Below, piece after piece: positions 1 to 7,578 of a DNA stretch of 35,707 nucleotides. The notes under the pieces are model-generated. The model had not been told where the DNA came from and did not search any database. It worked only from the letters and a program-made list of their open reading frames with translations. Both the position numbers and the translations under genes were made by a program. Source of the stretch: Deltaproteobacteria bacterium (GTDB lineage Bacteria; Myxococcota_A; Polyangia; Polyangiales; JADZFZ01). Location of the stretch: NCBI GenBank assembly GCA_020854145.1, contig JADZFZ010000845.1:1-35707 (forward strand), written 5' to 3'. Each line of letters opens with the position of its first letter. Positions within the stretch are counted from its first letter, which is position 1.

Positions 1-515
1 CCGAGCTGCAGCTTGTTGTCGCTCGGCTCGAGGCACACGGCGAGATCGAGCGCGGCCACGTCGGGCATCGCGTCGAGCAGCGGACCGAGCTCGTTGTCCG
101 CGAACGGGCCCTCCTCGCGCGCGTAGAAGACCAGCACGACGTCGAACGCGAGCGCGTCGTACGACGCCATCTCCAGCACGTCCAGCATCAGCGCGAGCCC
201 CGACTTCATGTCCGCTGCACCGGGTCCGTAGAGCCGATCCGCCTCGACGCGCGGATCGCGCGAATGCGCCGTCCGCACGACGTCCAGATGCCCGACGAGA
301 CCGACTCTCGGTCGCTCGCTCCGCACCGCGCGGTCACACAGCCAACCGACGATCGAGTCGCCGTGACGCGCCACTCGGGCACGACCGAGCCGCGCGACGA
401 GGCGCGCTTCGAGCGCATCGCAGAGCGGCTTCTCGTCGCCGTAGAAGCTCGACACGCGCACCAGATCGAGCAGGGACGCGACGAGCCCTTCGTCCGCCTC
501 GCGAGTGGAGCTCAC
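1..515 (-). CDS. dapE: Succinyl-diaminopimelate desuccinylase, C-terminus cut by window edge
   Basis: M20-family metallopeptidase that removes succinate from N-succinyl-LL-diaminopimelate in the cytoplasm, in the lysine and peptidoglycan pathway. I read 171 codons from a GTG that overlaps the dapD stop by 4 bases (GTGA). Visible family motifs are GHLDVV (metal-binding H76 and D78), GPGAADMKSG (bridging D102) and the catalytic pair in AREEGP (E134, E135). They are followed by CLEPSDN (E163, a metal ligand), the pattern of the actinobacterial-type DapE. The dimerisation and C-terminal parts lie outside the window. The order dapD-dapE with overlapping codons supports the assignment over a generic M20 deacylase. 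Translation is probably coupled to dapD. Confidence 0.93.
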   Translation of the reverse strand, partial: MSSTREADEGLVASLLDLVRVSSFYGDEKPLCDALEARLVARLGRARVARHGDSIVGWLCDRAVRSERPRVGLVGHLDVVRTAHSRDPRVEADRLYGPGAADMKSGLALMLDVLEMASYDALAFDVVLVFYAREEGPFADNELGPLLDAMPDVAALDLAVCLEPSDNKLQL

Positions 516-1348
516 GTCGAGACCCCGAAGTCGCGCAGCGCCGCGTTGAGAGACGTCTTGCGATCCGTCGACTCCGTCCGCTGGCCGATGATCAGCGCGC
601 AAGTGACCCCGAACTCGCCCGCCGGGAATCGCTTCGGACGCGATCCGGGGATCACCACCGATCGCGCCGGCACGCGCCCGCGGTGCTCGACGGGCTCGGG
701 ACCGGTCACGTCGATGATGGCGGTGCTCGACGTCAGCACCACGTTGGCGCCGAGCACGGCCTCCTGCTCGACGACCACGCCTTCGACCACGATGCAGCGC
801 GAGCCGATGAACGCTCCGTCCTCGATCACGACGGGGCTCGCCTGGACCGGCTCGAGGACGCCGCCGATGCCGACGCCGCCCGACAGATGCACGTCGCGAC
901 CGATCTGCGCGCACGATCCGACCGTCGCCCACGTGTCGACCATCGTGCCTGCGCCGACGTACGCGCCGATGTTCACGTAGCCCGGCATCACCACGGCGCC
1001 GCGCTCGACGTGCGCGCCGTAGCGGATGACGCCCGGTGGAACGAGCCGCACGCCCGCGCGATCCAGGTCTTTCTTGAGCGGCACCTTGTCGTGGAACTCG
1101 AACGGACCGACCTCCATCTTCCCGAGCGATTGGATCTGGAAGTAGAGGAGCACCGCCTCTTTCAACCATGCGTGGACCGTCCACGATCCCGGCCCGACGC
1201 GCGTCGCGATGCGCACCTCTCCCCGGTCGAGCCGGGCGAGCGCGCTGCGCACCGCGTTCGCGTGCGTGACGTCGTGGAGCAGCGTTCGATCCTCGAACGC
1301 CGCATGGACCAGCTGCTCCTCTTCCCGAAGCATCGAGCTCTCCGACAT
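512..1348 (-). CDS. dapD: Tetrahydrodipicolinate N-succinyltransferase
   Basis: Transfers succinyl from succinyl-CoA to 2,3,4,5-tetrahydrodipicolinate, the first step of the succinylase branch of diaminopimelate and lysine synthesis. The 278-residue product has the usual length (E. coli DapD 274). An N-terminal helical part contains WLKEAVLL. A left-handed beta-helix of hexapeptide repeats follows, with VIRYGAHVERGAVVMPG, NIGAYVGAGTMVDTWATVGS and GVGIGGVLEPVQ, all close to family consensus. I chose the ATG at 1348 because a GAAGG Shine-Dalgarno lies 5 bases upstream and the family N-terminus aligns there. The frame stays open to 1405 but would add 19 atypical residues. It overlaps dapE by 4 bases. 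Confidence 0.96.
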   Translation of the reverse strand: MSESSMLREEEQLVHAAFEDRTLLHDVTHANAVRSALARLDRGEVRIATRVGPGSWTVHAWLKEAVLLYFQIQSLGKMEVGPFEFHDKVPLKKDLDRAGVRLVPPGVIRYGAHVERGAVVMPGYVNIGAYVGAGTMVDTWATVGSCAQIGRDVHLSGGVGIGGVLEPVQASPVVIEDGAFIGSRCIVVEGVVVEQEAVLGANVVLTSSTAIIDVTGPEPVEHRGRVPARSVVIPGSRPKRFPAGEFGVTCALIIGQRTESTDRKTSLNAALRDFGVST

Positions 1349-1444
1349 GCGGCCTTCATACAACCCGCGCGCCGGCGGCGCACCGCGCACGTGCTGCCCC
1401 TCCACTTCTTTCTCCGTCCCCGACCGGATGAAGGACCGCCCGTC

Positions 1445-1460
1445 GATCGACTTGTCGATC
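1445..1460. promoter_or_regulatory. Palindrome between dapD and a divergent lipoprotein gene
   Basis: GATCGAC-TT-GTCGATC is a perfect 7-base inverted repeat with a 2-base centre, in the short region between the divergent starts at 1348 and 1482. The length and symmetry suit a dimeric helix-turn-helix repressor site, but no regulator gene is adjacent and I cannot place convincing -35/-10 boxes around it. Operator function is inference. Confidence 0.3.
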
Positions 1461-1481
1461 CGCGCGCTCTAACGTCCGTGC

Positions 1482-2675
1482 ATGCGTTCGGGCTCTCGTG
1501 GGAAACGGATCGTCTCCGTCGCGCTGTTCGCAATCGCTGCGCTCGCCTGGTTGGCGTGCTTGAACGGCGAGGAGTCACCCGCGCGGAGCTCGCCCGAGGA
1601 AGAAGGTTTCCGGCTGGTCATGGCCGACGCGCCGCAGGGAGCGCCGCTCGCCGGATGGCGTGCACCCGGCAGCGACATGGCGTTCGTGGTCGGAGGCCAG
1701 ATCCTGCGAAGCGGCGGTGGGTTCGTGTGGTCGCTCGACATGCGCGAAGAGCGCGCCTCCACGCTCGTCGGCGCGCCCGGTGCGCTCTGGTGGATCCACG
1801 GCACGTCCGAGACGGAGATGTGGGTCGTCGGAGAGCGCGGCTTCGCCGGCTTCTTCAGCGGTCGATCCCTGCGCGAGCTCGCGATGCCGGACACCTTCGC
1901 GCTCGAAGACGTCACGCTCTACGGCGTGTGGACGCAGGACGGCGACGAGGTCTGGGCCGTCGGCGTGGAGCGTCGAGCCGATGCATCCGAACGCGGGGTG
2001 CTCCTGCGTTCGACCGATCGCGACTCCTTCCAGGAGGTGGACTACGGCTTCGTCGCGGAGTCTCCGCTCTACAAGGTCTGGGGCTCGGGCCCGAACGACG
2101 TGTTCGTCGTGGGGGACCGTGGGATCATCCTGCGCTGGGACGGCGCGAGCTGGGCCCGGCTCGAGAGCGGCACCGACCAACGCCTCGGTGTGGTGCACGG
2201 TCGCGGTCCGAACCAAGTCTGGGCAGCCGGCGGATCGAGCGAGGGCATCCTGTTGCGCTGGGACGGCGCGACGTGGCGACGCGACGAGTCGTTGCCCTCC
2301 GGCACCGCACCGCTCTACGGGCTCTGGGTCGCGCCCGAGGACGGCTACTTCCCCGACCCGAGCGCGCCGGGCGCCCAGCTTCCCGCCGTCCTCTACGTCT
2401 CCGGGACGTACGGCACCGTCGGGCGCCGTTACGAGAACGGGCCGTGGGTCGTTCAGGACGCCCCGGAGACGCCCGACGTCCTGCACTCGGTGCTCGGTTG
2501 GAGCACCGATCGCGCGCTCGCGCTCGGCGGCAACCTCGCGTCCGGCCCTCCCTACACGGGCGTCGTGCTCGCGCTCTCCGCGGGCTTCGACGACTTCATT
2601 CTGCTGGACGGCAGCCCGTACTACCGAAACGGCGTGAGACCACCGTCGGGCGGCGGCGGCGGCGGCTTCCAGTAG
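1482..2675 (+). CDS. Secreted beta-propeller protein, probable lipoprotein
   Basis: The 397-residue product starts with a basic n-region and a hydrophobic stretch ending in LAWLAC (C26), a non-canonical lipobox, so it is exported and perhaps lipid-anchored. The body has repeated blades of a kind frequent in myxobacterial surface proteins. They include WGSGPNDVFVVGDRG followed by ILRWDGASW (about residues 199-224) and GRGPNQVWAAGG followed by LLRWDGATW (239-264), with weaker copies around VWTQDGDEVWAVG and MWVVGERG. These suggest a seven-bladed propeller for ligand or surface binding; no catalytic residues are recognisable. It ends in a Gly-rich tail, GGGGGGFQ. The last 15 bases, ggcggcttccagtag, recur in the palindrome at 3849-3885. 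Function unknown. Confidence 0.8.
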   Translation: MRSGSRGKRIVSVALFAIAALAWLACLNGEESPARSSPEEEGFRLVMADAPQGAPLAGWRAPGSDMAFVVGGQILRSGGGFVWSLDMREERASTLVGAPGALWWIHGTSETEMWVVGERGFAGFFSGRSLRELAMPDTFALEDVTLYGVWTQDGDEVWAVGVERRADASERGVLLRSTDRDSFQEVDYGFVAESPLYKVWGSGPNDVFVVGDRGIILRWDGASWARLESGTDQRLGVVHGRGPNQVWAAGGSSEGILLRWDGATWRRDESLPSGTAPLYGLWVAPEDGYFPDPSAPGAQLPAVLYVSGTYGTVGRRYENGPWVVQDAPETPDVLHSVLGWSTDRALALGGNLASGPPYTGVVLALSAGFDDFILLDGSPYYRNGVRPPSGGGGGGFQ

Positions 2676-2700
2676 GGCTCCCACGCCCCTGCACCCGTCG

Positions 2701-2754
2701 CGATCGGAAGTCAGAGCAGCGCGACGTCGATCGGAAGTCAGAGCAGCGCGACGT
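2701..2754. repeat. 27-bp tandem duplication covering the end of a lipoprotein gene
   Basis: A 27-base unit beginning cgatcggaagtcagagcagc is present twice in perfect head-to-tail order (2701-2727 and 2728-2754). The copy nearer the gene carries the last codons and the TGA of the minus-strand lipoprotein gene ending at 2738. The outer copy is a duplicate of that gene end lying in the convergent spacer. The lack of mismatches suggests a recent slippage or duplication event. Confidence 0.9.
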
Positions 2755-3823
2755 CGACCTCGACGGTCGAGTGCGACGCGGTGTCCGACGAGCCACTCAT
2801 CGTGAAGACCTCGATGCTCCACGCGCCGAGCTCGACGATCTCGTGGTCCTGCGCGAGCACGTTCAACCGCGCACGCCCCGGCGGGAGCATCCCGAGCAGC
2901 TCGGGCGGCGCGACCGCGCTCGCGGCGGCAGCCTCGAAGCGACATCGCACGATCTCGGCCGGATCCTCTCCGACCGTGAGCACCACGAGCACGTCGCCCA
3001 CGATCACGCCGGTCTCGTCCGGCCTCCACGCGAGCGGCAGGCCGAGCGATCGATCGATTGCCAGGAGCGACGGCGGCTCGGGGATGGTGGGCTCGGAGAG
3101 CACGATCGCCGGCACGCCGTGCAGCGTGACCGCGAACGCGGCCACGTCGCCGCCGTGTGCCGCGAAGGTCAGCTCCTCGCCCCCACGCCAGAGTGGGGTC
3201 ATCCCGATGACCTCCTCGTAGGACCCGTCCGCCATCGGCGACAGACGCACGTCGCTCGCCCCTCCCCGCACCTCGAGCGTGCCCGCGTGCGGCAGCGGCG
3301 GGACCGGCTCGACCGGAAGACCGGTGCACCGTTCGTAGACGCATACGCCGACCGTGGCCGCGGTGGCGCACGCCACGGATGCATCGTCCGCTCGGAAGCG
3401 CGCTCCCACGTTGTGCACGGCGACGGGCATCCCGCCGAAGTCCACCTCGAGGCTCGTCGCGTAGAACGTCCCGCGGCCCGAGCCGAATCCGGATGCGTCG
3501 CCCAGCGCAGCGTCCGACGGACCGGCATCCTCGATCGCCGAGCCGGCGTCCGCGCGCCCACCGTCGCGCTCCGTCCCGGCATCGGGCACGGAAGCAGCGT
3601 CCGGCTCGTCTGCCGCGTCGAGAAGCAGAGGCGTGTCCGGCGCGGCGTCGCGCACGGCGCCCATGTCGTGGTCCCGGTCGGCAGCATCGCGCGGTCGCCC
3701 GGCGTCGAGCGCGGGACCCATGTCGGACGGTGACGAGCCAGCGTCGTCGCCGTCACAGGAGACTGCCAGCGCAACGCAGCCGAGCAGCGCGGTGGCGAGC
3801 CCGCGAAGTGAGCGACGACTCAT
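2738..3823 (-). CDS. Asp/Ala-rich secreted lipoprotein, unknown function
   Basis: The 361-residue product starts at ATG 3823 with MSRRSLRG, a hydrophobic core and LAVSC (C23), a plausible lipobox. Residues about 24-100 are a low-complexity linker rich in Asp, Ala and Gly with repeated DAA/DAG triplets. This type of outer-surface linker is common in myxobacterial lipoproteins. The C-terminal 250 residues form a globular domain with a Cys pair (GVCVYERCTGLP) and mostly beta-strand character, ending VEVDVALL. I do not recognise this domain. It is convergent with the propeller gene and divergent from the cytochrome gene. Longer open frame upstream of 3823 is Arg-rich and lies antisense to the cytochrome, so I excluded it. 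Confidence 0.75.
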   Translation of the reverse strand: MSRRSLRGLATALLGCVALAVSCDGDDAGSSPSDMGPALDAGRPRDAADRDHDMGAVRDAAPDTPLLLDAADEPDAASVPDAGTERDGGRADAGSAIEDAGPSDAALGDASGFGSGRGTFYATSLEVDFGGMPVAVHNVGARFRADDASVACATAATVGVCVYERCTGLPVEPVPPLPHAGTLEVRGGASDVRLSPMADGSYEEVIGMTPLWRGGEELTFAAHGGDVAAFAVTLHGVPAIVLSEPTIPEPPSLLAIDRSLGLPLAWRPDETGVIVGDVLVVLTVGEDPAEIVRCRFEAAAASAVAPPELLGMLPPGRARLNVLAQDHEIVELGAWSIEVFTMSGSSDTASHSTVEVDVALL

Positions 3824-3848
3824 CGCTGCCGAGAGGATACCGCGAGGC

Positions 3849-3885
3849 GAAGCCGCCCGCGTCGGCCGGAGGCGGCTTCCAGTAG
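3849..3885. repeat. REP-like palindrome in a divergent intergenic region
   Basis: gaagccgcc (3849-3857) and ggcggcttc (3871-3879) form a 9-bp stem with a 13-base loop, followed by cagtag. It lies between two divergent genes, so it is not a simple terminator. Its right arm plus flank, ggcggcttccagtag, also forms the last codons and stop of the propeller gene at 2661-2675. This suggests a mobile or repeated GC-rich element rather than a chance hairpin. Confidence 0.5.
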
Positions 3886-3894
3886 CATGGAGCC

Positions 3895-5826
3895 GTGCGT
3901 CGCCAGACCCTCCGATGGCTCGCGATCGGGATCGCCAGCTTCGGCCTCGTCGCGCTCTGCACGCACGCCGCGCTCGGACGTTATCGCGATGACCTCGGCG
4001 CCCGACGCGATCTGCATCGGAGCGCGTTCGTCGGCTCGCGCGCGTGCGCCCGATGTCACGGCGACCACACACGGTCCTGGCGCGCCACGTTCCATCGCAC
4101 GATGACCCAGGACGCCGCCGCGCGGGACGCCGTGGCCGCGCCGTTCGCCGGCGAGCGGTACCGCTACGCGGGCCTGGTGGCGACCATGCGACGCGACGAG
4201 GCGGGCGCTCCCGAGATCGAGGTTCGCGATGGGGCGCAGCGGCTCGTGTGGCGCGGCGACGTGGTCCGAACGGTCGGCTCGCGTCGCTTCCAGCAGTACG
4301 TGGTCCGCGGGCCACGTGGCTCGTCGTGGCGAGCTCCTCTCGCGTGGAGCATCGAGGACCGGCGATGGATGCACATGAACGGCGCGTTCCTCACGCCGGA
4401 TCCGACCGTGGTGCAGGAGCGCAGCACGGGTCGCGACGAGGCGCACCCGGACCACGAGACCGCGCGCGAGGCGTTCCTGCGGCACGTGACGCGATGGAAC
4501 GACAACTGTGTATTTTGTCATAATACGGGACCGAACCCCGGTTACGCGCAGGGCACGGATCGCTTCGACACGGAGGTGGCCGAGCTCGGCATCGCGTGCG
4601 AGGCGTGCCACGGTCCCGGCGAGCTCCACGTGCGCGCCAACACCGACCCGCTGCGGCGCTACGTGCTGCGTGCCGACGGCGGGCGCGATCCCACCATCGT
4701 CAATCCCGCGCGCCTGTCGCCCGAACGTGCGGCGGACGTCTGTGGGCGCTGCCATGGTCAGCGCATCGCAGACCGGGTGGAGCGATTCCTCGCGCGCGGA
4801 GACCCGTTCGTCCCCGGCGAGCCGCTCGAGCTGTACTCGTCGCCGCTCTGGCAGGACACGACGCTCGGCTCGCATCGCGACGAGATCGAGGACGAGATCG
4901 GCACCGAGCCCCTCCCCTTCGCCGAACGTTTCTGGAGCGATGGCACGGCGCGGCTCACGGCCTACGAGCTGCAGGGATTGCTGCAGTCGCCGTGTCGCGG
5001 CCTGACGTGCACGACCTGCCACTCGATGCACGACGGCGACCCGCGCGGGCAGGTCCGGCCGGGCATGGCGGGCCGCGCGGCGTCCGACGAGCGCGGGGAC
5101 TCTCCCGGCGCACGCGATGCGCTCTGCACCGGCTGTCACGAGGCCTTCGCGAGCCCTGCTGCGGCGGCGGGCCACGCGAGCCATCGCGACGCGAGCGCGC
5201 GCTGCGTCGACTGTCACATGCCGCGCGTCGTCTACGGGCTGGTCGACGCGCACAGGTCCCACCGCATCGAGTCTCCCGACCCCGCGCGCGATGCGCGTCA
5301 CGGGCGACCGGATGCTTGCACGTCGTGCCACACGAGCGAGACGCGCGCGTGGGCGATCGCCGCGCGCCGACGGCTGTGGCCACGCGAGACGTCACCGGCG
5401 GAGCCTTTGCGAAATGTCGATTCGCAGGATGCGACGCCCGAGGTGCTCCGCGCGTTGCTCGGCGGCGACCCCATCGAGCGCGCGCTCGCAGCCCGAGCGC
5501 TCGGAGAGCCTTCGAGCGCGCACGCCGCCTCGACGAGCCCTGCCGACCACCGCGCACGCTCGCTCGGCGCGCTGCTCGACGCGATGGAGGACGAGTACCC
5601 CGCCGTTCGCCGCATCGCGTGGCGCAGCGCTCGACGGATCGCCCGCGGCTCGATCGATGCGCCGGTCTGGCGTGCCTTCGATCCGACCGGCGACGCGACG
5701 TCGCGGCAGCGGGCGATCGCAGGGATCCGAGCGCACCTCGACTCACCGACCTCCCCCATCGATCGGCCGACCCTCGCGCGCCTTCGTGCCGAGCAGCGCG
5801 CGGTGCGCATCGCGATCGGCGAGTGA
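3895..5826 (+). CDS. Octaheme c-type cytochrome with C-terminal helical region
   Basis: A 643-residue exported electron carrier. The GTG start gives a signal or anchor segment (about residues 8-28). Eight CxxCH haem sites follow: CARCH 51, CVFCH 205, CEACH 235, CGRCH 283, CTTCH 372, CTGCH 411, CVDCH 437 and CTSCH 475. The stretch CVFCHNTGPNPGY with AELGIACEACHGPGELH resembles multihaem cytochromes of the c554/doubled-CXXCH kind. After residue 490 an Ala/Arg-rich region with ALLGGDPIERALAARALGE and YPAVRRIAWRSARR looks like HEAT-type helical repeats. Likely periplasmic; the donor and acceptor are unknown. No typical oxidoreductase catalytic motif was recognised, so the enzyme class stays open. 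The downstream membrane protein may anchor it. The codons for CVFCHNT are unusually AT-rich. Confidence 0.9.
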   Translation: MRRQTLRWLAIGIASFGLVALCTHAALGRYRDDLGARRDLHRSAFVGSRACARCHGDHTRSWRATFHRTMTQDAAARDAVAAPFAGERYRYAGLVATMRRDEAGAPEIEVRDGAQRLVWRGDVVRTVGSRRFQQYVVRGPRGSSWRAPLAWSIEDRRWMHMNGAFLTPDPTVVQERSTGRDEAHPDHETAREAFLRHVTRWNDNCVFCHNTGPNPGYAQGTDRFDTEVAELGIACEACHGPGELHVRANTDPLRRYVLRADGGRDPTIVNPARLSPERAADVCGRCHGQRIADRVERFLARGDPFVPGEPLELYSSPLWQDTTLGSHRDEIEDEIGTEPLPFAERFWSDGTARLTAYELQGLLQSPCRGLTCTTCHSMHDGDPRGQVRPGMAGRAASDERGDSPGARDALCTGCHEAFASPAAAAGHASHRDASARCVDCHMPRVVYGLVDAHRSHRIESPDPARDARHGRPDACTSCHTSETRAWAIAARRRLWPRETSPAEPLRNVDSQDATPEVLRALLGGDPIERALAARALGEPSSAHAASTSPADHRARSLGALLDAMEDEYPAVRRIAWRSARRIARGSIDAPVWRAFDPTGDATSRQRAIAGIRAHLDSPTSPIDRPTLARLRAEQRAVRIAIGE

Positions 5827-5881
5827 GCCGGACCGAGCTTCTCCCGATCGGAGACGGACGAAGCGGCAGGAACGTGAATCG

Positions 5882-6346
5882 ATGACCGGCAGCGACCCGA
5901 CGCACGAGGATGAGGAGAGCGGACGACGCGCCGCGGATCGCGCCGTCGCCGTCGGGTGGGCGTGGCTCGCGCTGTGTGCCTGTGGCGGTCTCGCGTTGGA
6001 GGTCGCGCTCGGCCTCAAGCTCGGCTGGCTCCTCGACGACGAGGGCGTGCGTACGATGGCGCGCCTCGCGCACGCCCATGGAGTCGGGCTCGCGCTCGTC
6101 GTCCTCGCGTTCGGAGCCACCGCAGCGCCACGGCTCGGCGCGCGCACGGCGGCGACGTCGATGATGCTGATCGCGGGCGCGGTGCTCGTACCGATCGGCT
6201 TCGCGCTCGGTGCGATCGGGCACGGCGAGGTGGATCCCGGTCCCGGCGTCTGGCTCGTCCCACCGGGCGCGCTGTTGGTGATCGGTGCGCTCGTGCGCAC
6301 GAGCATCGCGGCGATCGGCTACGCGCGGCGAAACAGGAACCTGTGA
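5882..6346 (+). CDS. Small four-helix membrane protein downstream of the cytochrome
   Basis: 154 residues from ATG 5882, with an AGGA about 10 bases upstream. After an acidic cytoplasmic-looking N-terminus there are four predicted membrane segments, near residues 22-45, 62-80, 90-110 and 120-143. The second carries AHAHG, whose histidines could bind haem or a metal. A loop GHGEVDPGPGVWLVPPG precedes the last helix. The gene follows the octaheme cytochrome by 55 bases on the same strand, so a role as its membrane partner in quinol or electron transfer is plausible but is inference. The last 28 bases overlap the end of trmB on the other strand. No family was named with confidence. Confidence 0.75.
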   Translation: MTGSDPTHEDEESGRRAADRAVAVGWAWLALCACGGLALEVALGLKLGWLLDDEGVRTMARLAHAHGVGLALVVLAFGATAAPRLGARTAATSMMLIAGAVLVPIGFALGAIGHGEVDPGPGVWLVPPGALLVIGALVRTSIAAIGYARRNRNL

Positions 6347-7005
6347 ACGGGGATGCCGTCGGCCTCGCAGCGCACCTCGCGGCCGCTCCGCGCTCCGAAC
6401 GGATTGTCCGCAATTCGTGCACCCGGGCCCGCGACGTTCACGAATGCATTGCGCCCGTCGATCCGCAGCGCCTCCACCCGCTCGCAGATGGCCTCGGCTC
6501 GATCGGCCACGTCCGTCTGCACGAACAGCTCGCCTTCGGGAGCCAGCAGGCGAGCGAGCTCGACGAGGAACGCGTCGTTGACCAGGGCGCGCTTGGCGTG
6601 ACGCTTCTTCCACCACGGATCCGGAAAGTGCACGAACACGCGCGCGAGCACGCCGCCCGGAACCATTCGCGGCAACACGTCGCGCGCGTCCGCCTGGAAC
6701 GCTCGGCAGCCGGCGAGGCCCGCGGCCAAGCGGCGCTGCTCCACGATCCACGCCCACTTTCGCTTGATCTCGATGCCCACCAGCCGGCTCGAGGGTGCGA
6801 GGAGCGCGCGCTCGAGAAGCGACCGGCCGCGGCCGAATCCCACGTCGAGCTCGAGCGGCCCGTCGCCCGGCACGACCGTGCGAAGGTCGATCGGGCCGTC
6901 GGGAAAGCGCGGAGCCTCGGAGTATCGCGCCGGCCGACCGGTCGCGTCCGTCGCGGTCGAATCGCTGCCGGTCGCCGTTTCCATCCGTGCGTGCGCGCTC
7001 GTCAT
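6319..7005 (-). CDS. trmB: tRNA (guanine-N7-)-methyltransferase
   Basis: SAM-dependent enzyme that makes m7G46 in the variable loop of tRNA. The 228-residue product has the SAM-binding motif ELDVGFGRG (52-60). The family signature VHFPDPWWKKRH (125-136) includes the catalytic and tRNA-contacting region, and FVQTDVADRAE follows. The C-terminal NPFGARSGRE and PVHRFLFRR match the usual tail. The N-terminal 30 residues are low-complexity, and the start could be ATG 6984 instead of 7005. It is transcribed divergently from the receiver gene at 7107 and overlaps the preceding membrane-protein gene tail-to-tail by 28 bases. Confidence 0.93.
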   Translation of the reverse strand: MTSAHARMETATGSDSTATDATGRPARYSEAPRFPDGPIDLRTVVPGDGPLELDVGFGRGRSLLERALLAPSSRLVGIEIKRKWAWIVEQRRLAAGLAGCRAFQADARDVLPRMVPGGVLARVFVHFPDPWWKKRHAKRALVNDAFLVELARLLAPEGELFVQTDVADRAEAICERVEALRIDGRNAFVNVAGPGARIADNPFGARSGREVRCEADGIPVHRFLFRRA

Positions 7006-7106
7006 GGTTGCAAGGGTCGGTCTTTGATCGACGGCAACACCGCCGACGGATTCGCCAGGTCTACTCTCTTCGTACGCTGGCGCACGGCCTGCTACGACCT
7101 TCGACC

Positions 7107-7514
7107 ATGAGCGCTACGGCGACCAGCCCCGAGAGCAGCACCCGACGGCGAATCCTGGTCGTCGAGGACGACCCTGCCATCGTCACCATGTTGCGCCGGG
7201 TTCTCGAGCCGACCTACCAGGTCACCGTCGCGGTCGACGGGATGGACGGGCTCTCCGCGGCGCTCCACAAGCCCGAGCCCGATCTGATCATCACCGACGT
7301 GATGATGCCGCGCCTCGACGGCTACACCATGATCGCGCGTCTTCGGAAGACGTCTTCCACGCACAAGATCCCGGTCATCTTCTTGACCGCGAAGGGAGAT
7401 CCCAAGTCGGTGGTGACGGGCATCACCGTGGGTGCGCGGCACTACGTCACGAAGCCCTTTCGGGTCGACGACCTGCTCGACAAGGTCCGCAAGTCGCTGG
7501 GCTCGTCCACGTAG
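7107..7514 (+). CDS. Single-domain response regulator (CheY-like receiver)
   Basis: 135 residues consisting only of a receiver domain after a short Ser/Thr-rich start. The acidic pocket is E20-D21-D22 (VVEDD), the phospho-acceptor is D64 (IITDVMMPRLDGY), and the switch residues are T94 (FLTAKG) and K116 (VTKPF). All are intact, so it should be phosphorylated by a histidine kinase, but no kinase is adjacent. No DNA-binding or enzymatic output domain follows; it therefore acts by protein contact or as a phosphate shuttle. The ATG at 7107 is chosen because homology starts at RRILVVEDD and upstream codons run antisense into trmB. Confidence 0.93.
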   Translation: MSATATSPESSTRRRILVVEDDPAIVTMLRRVLEPTYQVTVAVDGMDGLSAALHKPEPDLIITDVMMPRLDGYTMIARLRKTSSTHKIPVIFLTAKGDPKSVVTGITVGARHYVTKPFRVDDLLDKVRKSLGSST

Positions 7515-7517
7515 GCA

Positions 7518-7553
7518 CCGCCCGCCAGCCGGGCGGTCGCGCGGGTAGCGCGA
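7518..7553. terminator. Tandem hairpins between convergent genes
   Basis: Two adjacent perfect stems: ccgcccg/cgggcgg (7518-7536, 5-base loop) and tcgcgc/gcgcga (7537-7553, 5-base loop). They fill the 64-base space between the receiver gene stop and the stop of the minus-strand lipoprotein gene. They lack a clear T-tract, so a bidirectional terminator is likely but not certain. Confidence 0.55.
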
Positions 7554-7578
7554 CCCCGCCTATCGCGGAAGGGAGCGA

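Noticed and set aside
683..3733. Plus-strand open frame of over 1000 codons
   Set aside because: It runs antisense to dapD and the Asp-rich lipoprotein and across another frame of the propeller gene, and it is dominated by Arg/Ala/His as expected from GC-rich shadow frames. The true genes have domain motifs.
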